A program made the translations under genes and the position numbers. From an uncultured Bacilli bacterium (GTDB lineage: Bacteria > Bacillota_I > Bacilli_A > RF39 > UBA660), in NCBI GenBank assembly GCA_948999435.1, contig CARJCM010000015.1, positions 1-23,801 on the forward strand: a DNA stretch of 23,801 nucleotides, read 5' to 3'. The notes beneath the pieces were generated by a model. That model searched no databases. It was not told the DNA's origin and saw only the letters and a program-made list of their open reading frames with translations. Shown one piece after another: positions 22,626-23,801 of the stretch. Every line of letters begins with the position of its first letter. Position 1 is the stretch's first letter.

Positions 22626-22907
22626 TTACATTTCTTCATTACTAATTTTTCTATGATGTTTCATAATTTCTTCTTTTACATATTCATTCAATTGATTTTC
22701 ATTAATATCAAATATATCATTAACAATCATACCTAAATCTAAATTTCTAGAACCAGTCCACTTAAATTCTTTCAAAAAATTCCAAATATCCTCTTCATGA
22801 ATATAAGTTAAACCTTTACGTTTTAATTCTTTTTTCTTACTTTTTAAAGCTGGTAAAATTCTTTTATATAATTCTGGTAAAGTTTTAAATTTAATATCAT
22901 CATTCAT
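22626..22907 (-). CDS. comN: ComN-type post-transcriptional regulator
   Basis: 93 aa matching the ComN (YrzD) family: LPELYKRILPALKSKKKE, a conserved EEDIWNFLKEFKW with Trp, and the IVNDIFDINENQLNEYVKEE helix. In B. subtilis ComN binds the comE mRNA and DivIVA and affects competence; its gene lies near spoVB and the secDF-recJ-apt-relA genes, in keeping with its place here between spoVB and rel. ATG 22907 has AGGAGTT upstream and a TATAAT (22948-22953, minus strand) as probable -10. It is likely the first gene of comN-rel-dtd-unknown. The family call rests on remembered pattern and synteny. Confidence 0.72.
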   Translation of the reverse strand: MNDDIKFKTLPELYKRILPALKSKKKELKRKGLTYIHEEDIWNFLKEFKWTGSRNLDLGMIVNDIFDINENQLNEYVKEEIMKHHRKISNEEM

Positions 22908-22947
22908 ATTATCAACTCCTAATTACTTAGAAAACATCATATATATA

Positions 22948-22953
22948 ATTATA
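22948..22953 (-). promoter_or_regulatory. -10 element upstream of comN
   Basis: Perfect TATAAT on the minus strand about 40 nt before the comN ATG; the -35 position (TTTTAA-like) matches poorly. Confidence 0.4.
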
Positions 22954-22998
22954 TACTATTTTTCTAATTATTAAAAGCAAAAATAACATGCAACCCTT

Positions 22999-23027
22999 AA
23001 ATATTTACTGCTTATTTATCATATATA
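22999..23027 (+). promoter_or_regulatory. Possible sigma-E-type sporulation promoter for spoVB
   Basis: AAATATT (22999-23005; consensus KMATATT) is followed after 14 bp by CATATATA (23020-23027; consensus CATACAMT). Spacing is right for sigma-E, and B. subtilis spoVB is sigma-E dependent. The -10 half matches at only about 5 of 8 positions in AT-rich DNA, so this is tentative. Confidence 0.35.
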
Positions 23028-23052
23028 AATAATAACGATTAAAGGAGTATTT

Positions 23053-23801
23053 ATGAATAGAAATAAATTTTTAACAGCCACATTTATTTTAATGCTAGGT
23101 GGTTTAATAACTAAAGTCTTAGGTTTCTTCATTAGAATAATATATACAAGAATGGTAGGTACAGAAGCTATAAGTTTATATGCTTTAGTAACTCCAACTT
23201 ATTCCCTTCTCCTTACAATAGCTACCTTATCTCTTCCTATTGTAATTTCTAAATTAATAAGCGAAAACAAAGAAAGAAGCATTAAAATACTAGCTAATGC
23301 TACAATTATAACAATATTTTTAAATATTTTAACTATTACTATTATTTATTTTACCAAAGACTTAATAGCAAGTGTCCTACATGACAAACGAGCTAGTATT
23401 CTTATAATGGCAATGGCATTAACTTTCCCTTTCGTATCTTTATCTAGTATTTTAAAAGGTTATTTCTTTGGCAAGCAAAATATGATACCTAATACAATAT
23501 CTAATATTATAGAACAAATAATCAGAATAATTTTAATATATTTATTCATACCATCTCTAGTTAATAAAGGTATTACAGAATCAGTTATAGGTTTTATTTT
23601 AATTAGTATTGCTACCGAGATTGCTTCTATTTTAACATTTTTAGTTTTCATTCCTAAAAAAGTTAATATAACCAAAAATGATTTAAAGCCCGATTTATCT
23701 ACAACAAAAAATATCTTAAATATTTCTATACCCACTGTATCTTCTAGACTTATTGGTAATAGTGGTTTCTTTTTTGAGCCCATTATATTAACTAATGTTT
23801 T
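23053..23801 (+). CDS. spoVB: SpoVB-type polysaccharide/lipid flippase (MOP superfamily), 3'-truncated by the window
   Basis: A plus-strand frame from ATG 23053 (AAAGGAG at 23041-23047) runs open to the window end, giving at least 249 aa of a protein that is usually about 500 aa. The N-terminus contains GGLITKVLGFFIRIIYTRMVG and EAISLYALVTPTYSLLLT, then LPIVISKLISENKE, characteristic of SpoVB/YtgP-type MurJ-like flippases. Seven or so hydrophobic segments are visible. SpoVB acts in spore cortex synthesis in B. subtilis, whereas relatives such as YtgP/MurJ move lipid II in growing cells; sequence alone does not decide which. It is divergent from comN, as its neighbour in the ancestral gene block. 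Confidence 0.85.
   Translation, partial: MNRNKFLTATFILMLGGLITKVLGFFIRIIYTRMVGTEAISLYALVTPTYSLLLTIATLSLPIVISKLISENKERSIKILANATIITIFLNILTITIIYFTKDLIASVLHDKRASILIMAMALTFPFVSLSSILKGYFFGKQNMIPNTISNIIEQIIRIILIYLFIPSLVNKGITESVIGFILISIATEIASILTFLVFIPKKVNITKNDLKPDLSTTKNILNISIPTVSSRLIGNSGFFFEPIILTNV

Noticed and set aside
1..23801. CRISPR arrays, tRNA or rRNA genes, prophage
   Set aside because: I saw no regularly spaced repeats, no tRNA cloverleaf or rRNA sequence, and no phage structural genes.

Overview
This is an AT-rich Firmicutes window from a member of class Bacilli in the broad sense, using the standard genetic code (TGA is a stop, TGG is Trp). Strong AGGAGG-type ribosome binding sites, a T-box leader, a 6S RNA, comN and a spoVB-type flippase all fit. 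The order spoVB - comN - rel - dtd - hisS-like - aspS ... 6S RNA - tcdA matches, as I remember it, the Bacillus subtilis block spoVB ... comN ... relA - dtd ... hisS - aspS - 6S (bsrA) - yrvM. Here about 16 kb of other genes lie between aspS and the 6S RNA. I cannot name the genus; a gut Erysipelotrichales/RF39-like lineage would fit.

Layout, left to right (nearly everything is on the minus strand): tcdA with terminator hairpins (1-757); 6S RNA with its own extended -10 promoter (about 777-954); a HerA-type ATPase (1017-2978); an nrnA-ackA pair (3053-5240, transcribed ackA then nrnA); a self-contained two-gene unit of three dCTP-deaminase-like domains (5286-6892) with its own promoter, palindromic operator candidate and terminator; a plus-strand TagD-like cytidylyltransferase (7017-7400) tail to tail with ftsW (7401-8486); a membrane-anchored HNH protein (8596-9441); and an apparently intact ISAs1-family insertion sequence (about 9513-10773) just behind the terminator of gatB.

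From 19291 down to 10784 runs one long aminoacylation operon: T-box leader (specifier GAC, Asp) - degenerate HisRS-like protein - archaeal-type aspS - unknown 164-aa gene - asnS - WG-repeat-like gene - gatC - gatA - gatB. It groups Asp charging, Asn charging and the Asp/Glu-tRNA amidotransferase under one tRNA-Asp sensor. Upstream lies comN - rel - dtd - unknown gene (22907 to about 19350), the last with an apparent frameshift near its 3' end. At the right edge a divergent, truncated spoVB begins at 23053 behind a possible sigma-E-type promoter.

Most unusual points: (1) the tandem plus single dCTP-deaminase-like pair, where the catalytic Glu survives only in one protein and the GRSSLxR motif only in the other, suggesting a 2+1 pseudo-trimer; (2) the catalytically stripped HisRS paralogue as first gene of a tRNA-Asp T-box operon; (3) a Rel protein with a complete synthetase but an altered hydrolase (HE..DN instead of HD..ED). 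All calls come from reading the sequence and remembered family motifs; no database search was run.
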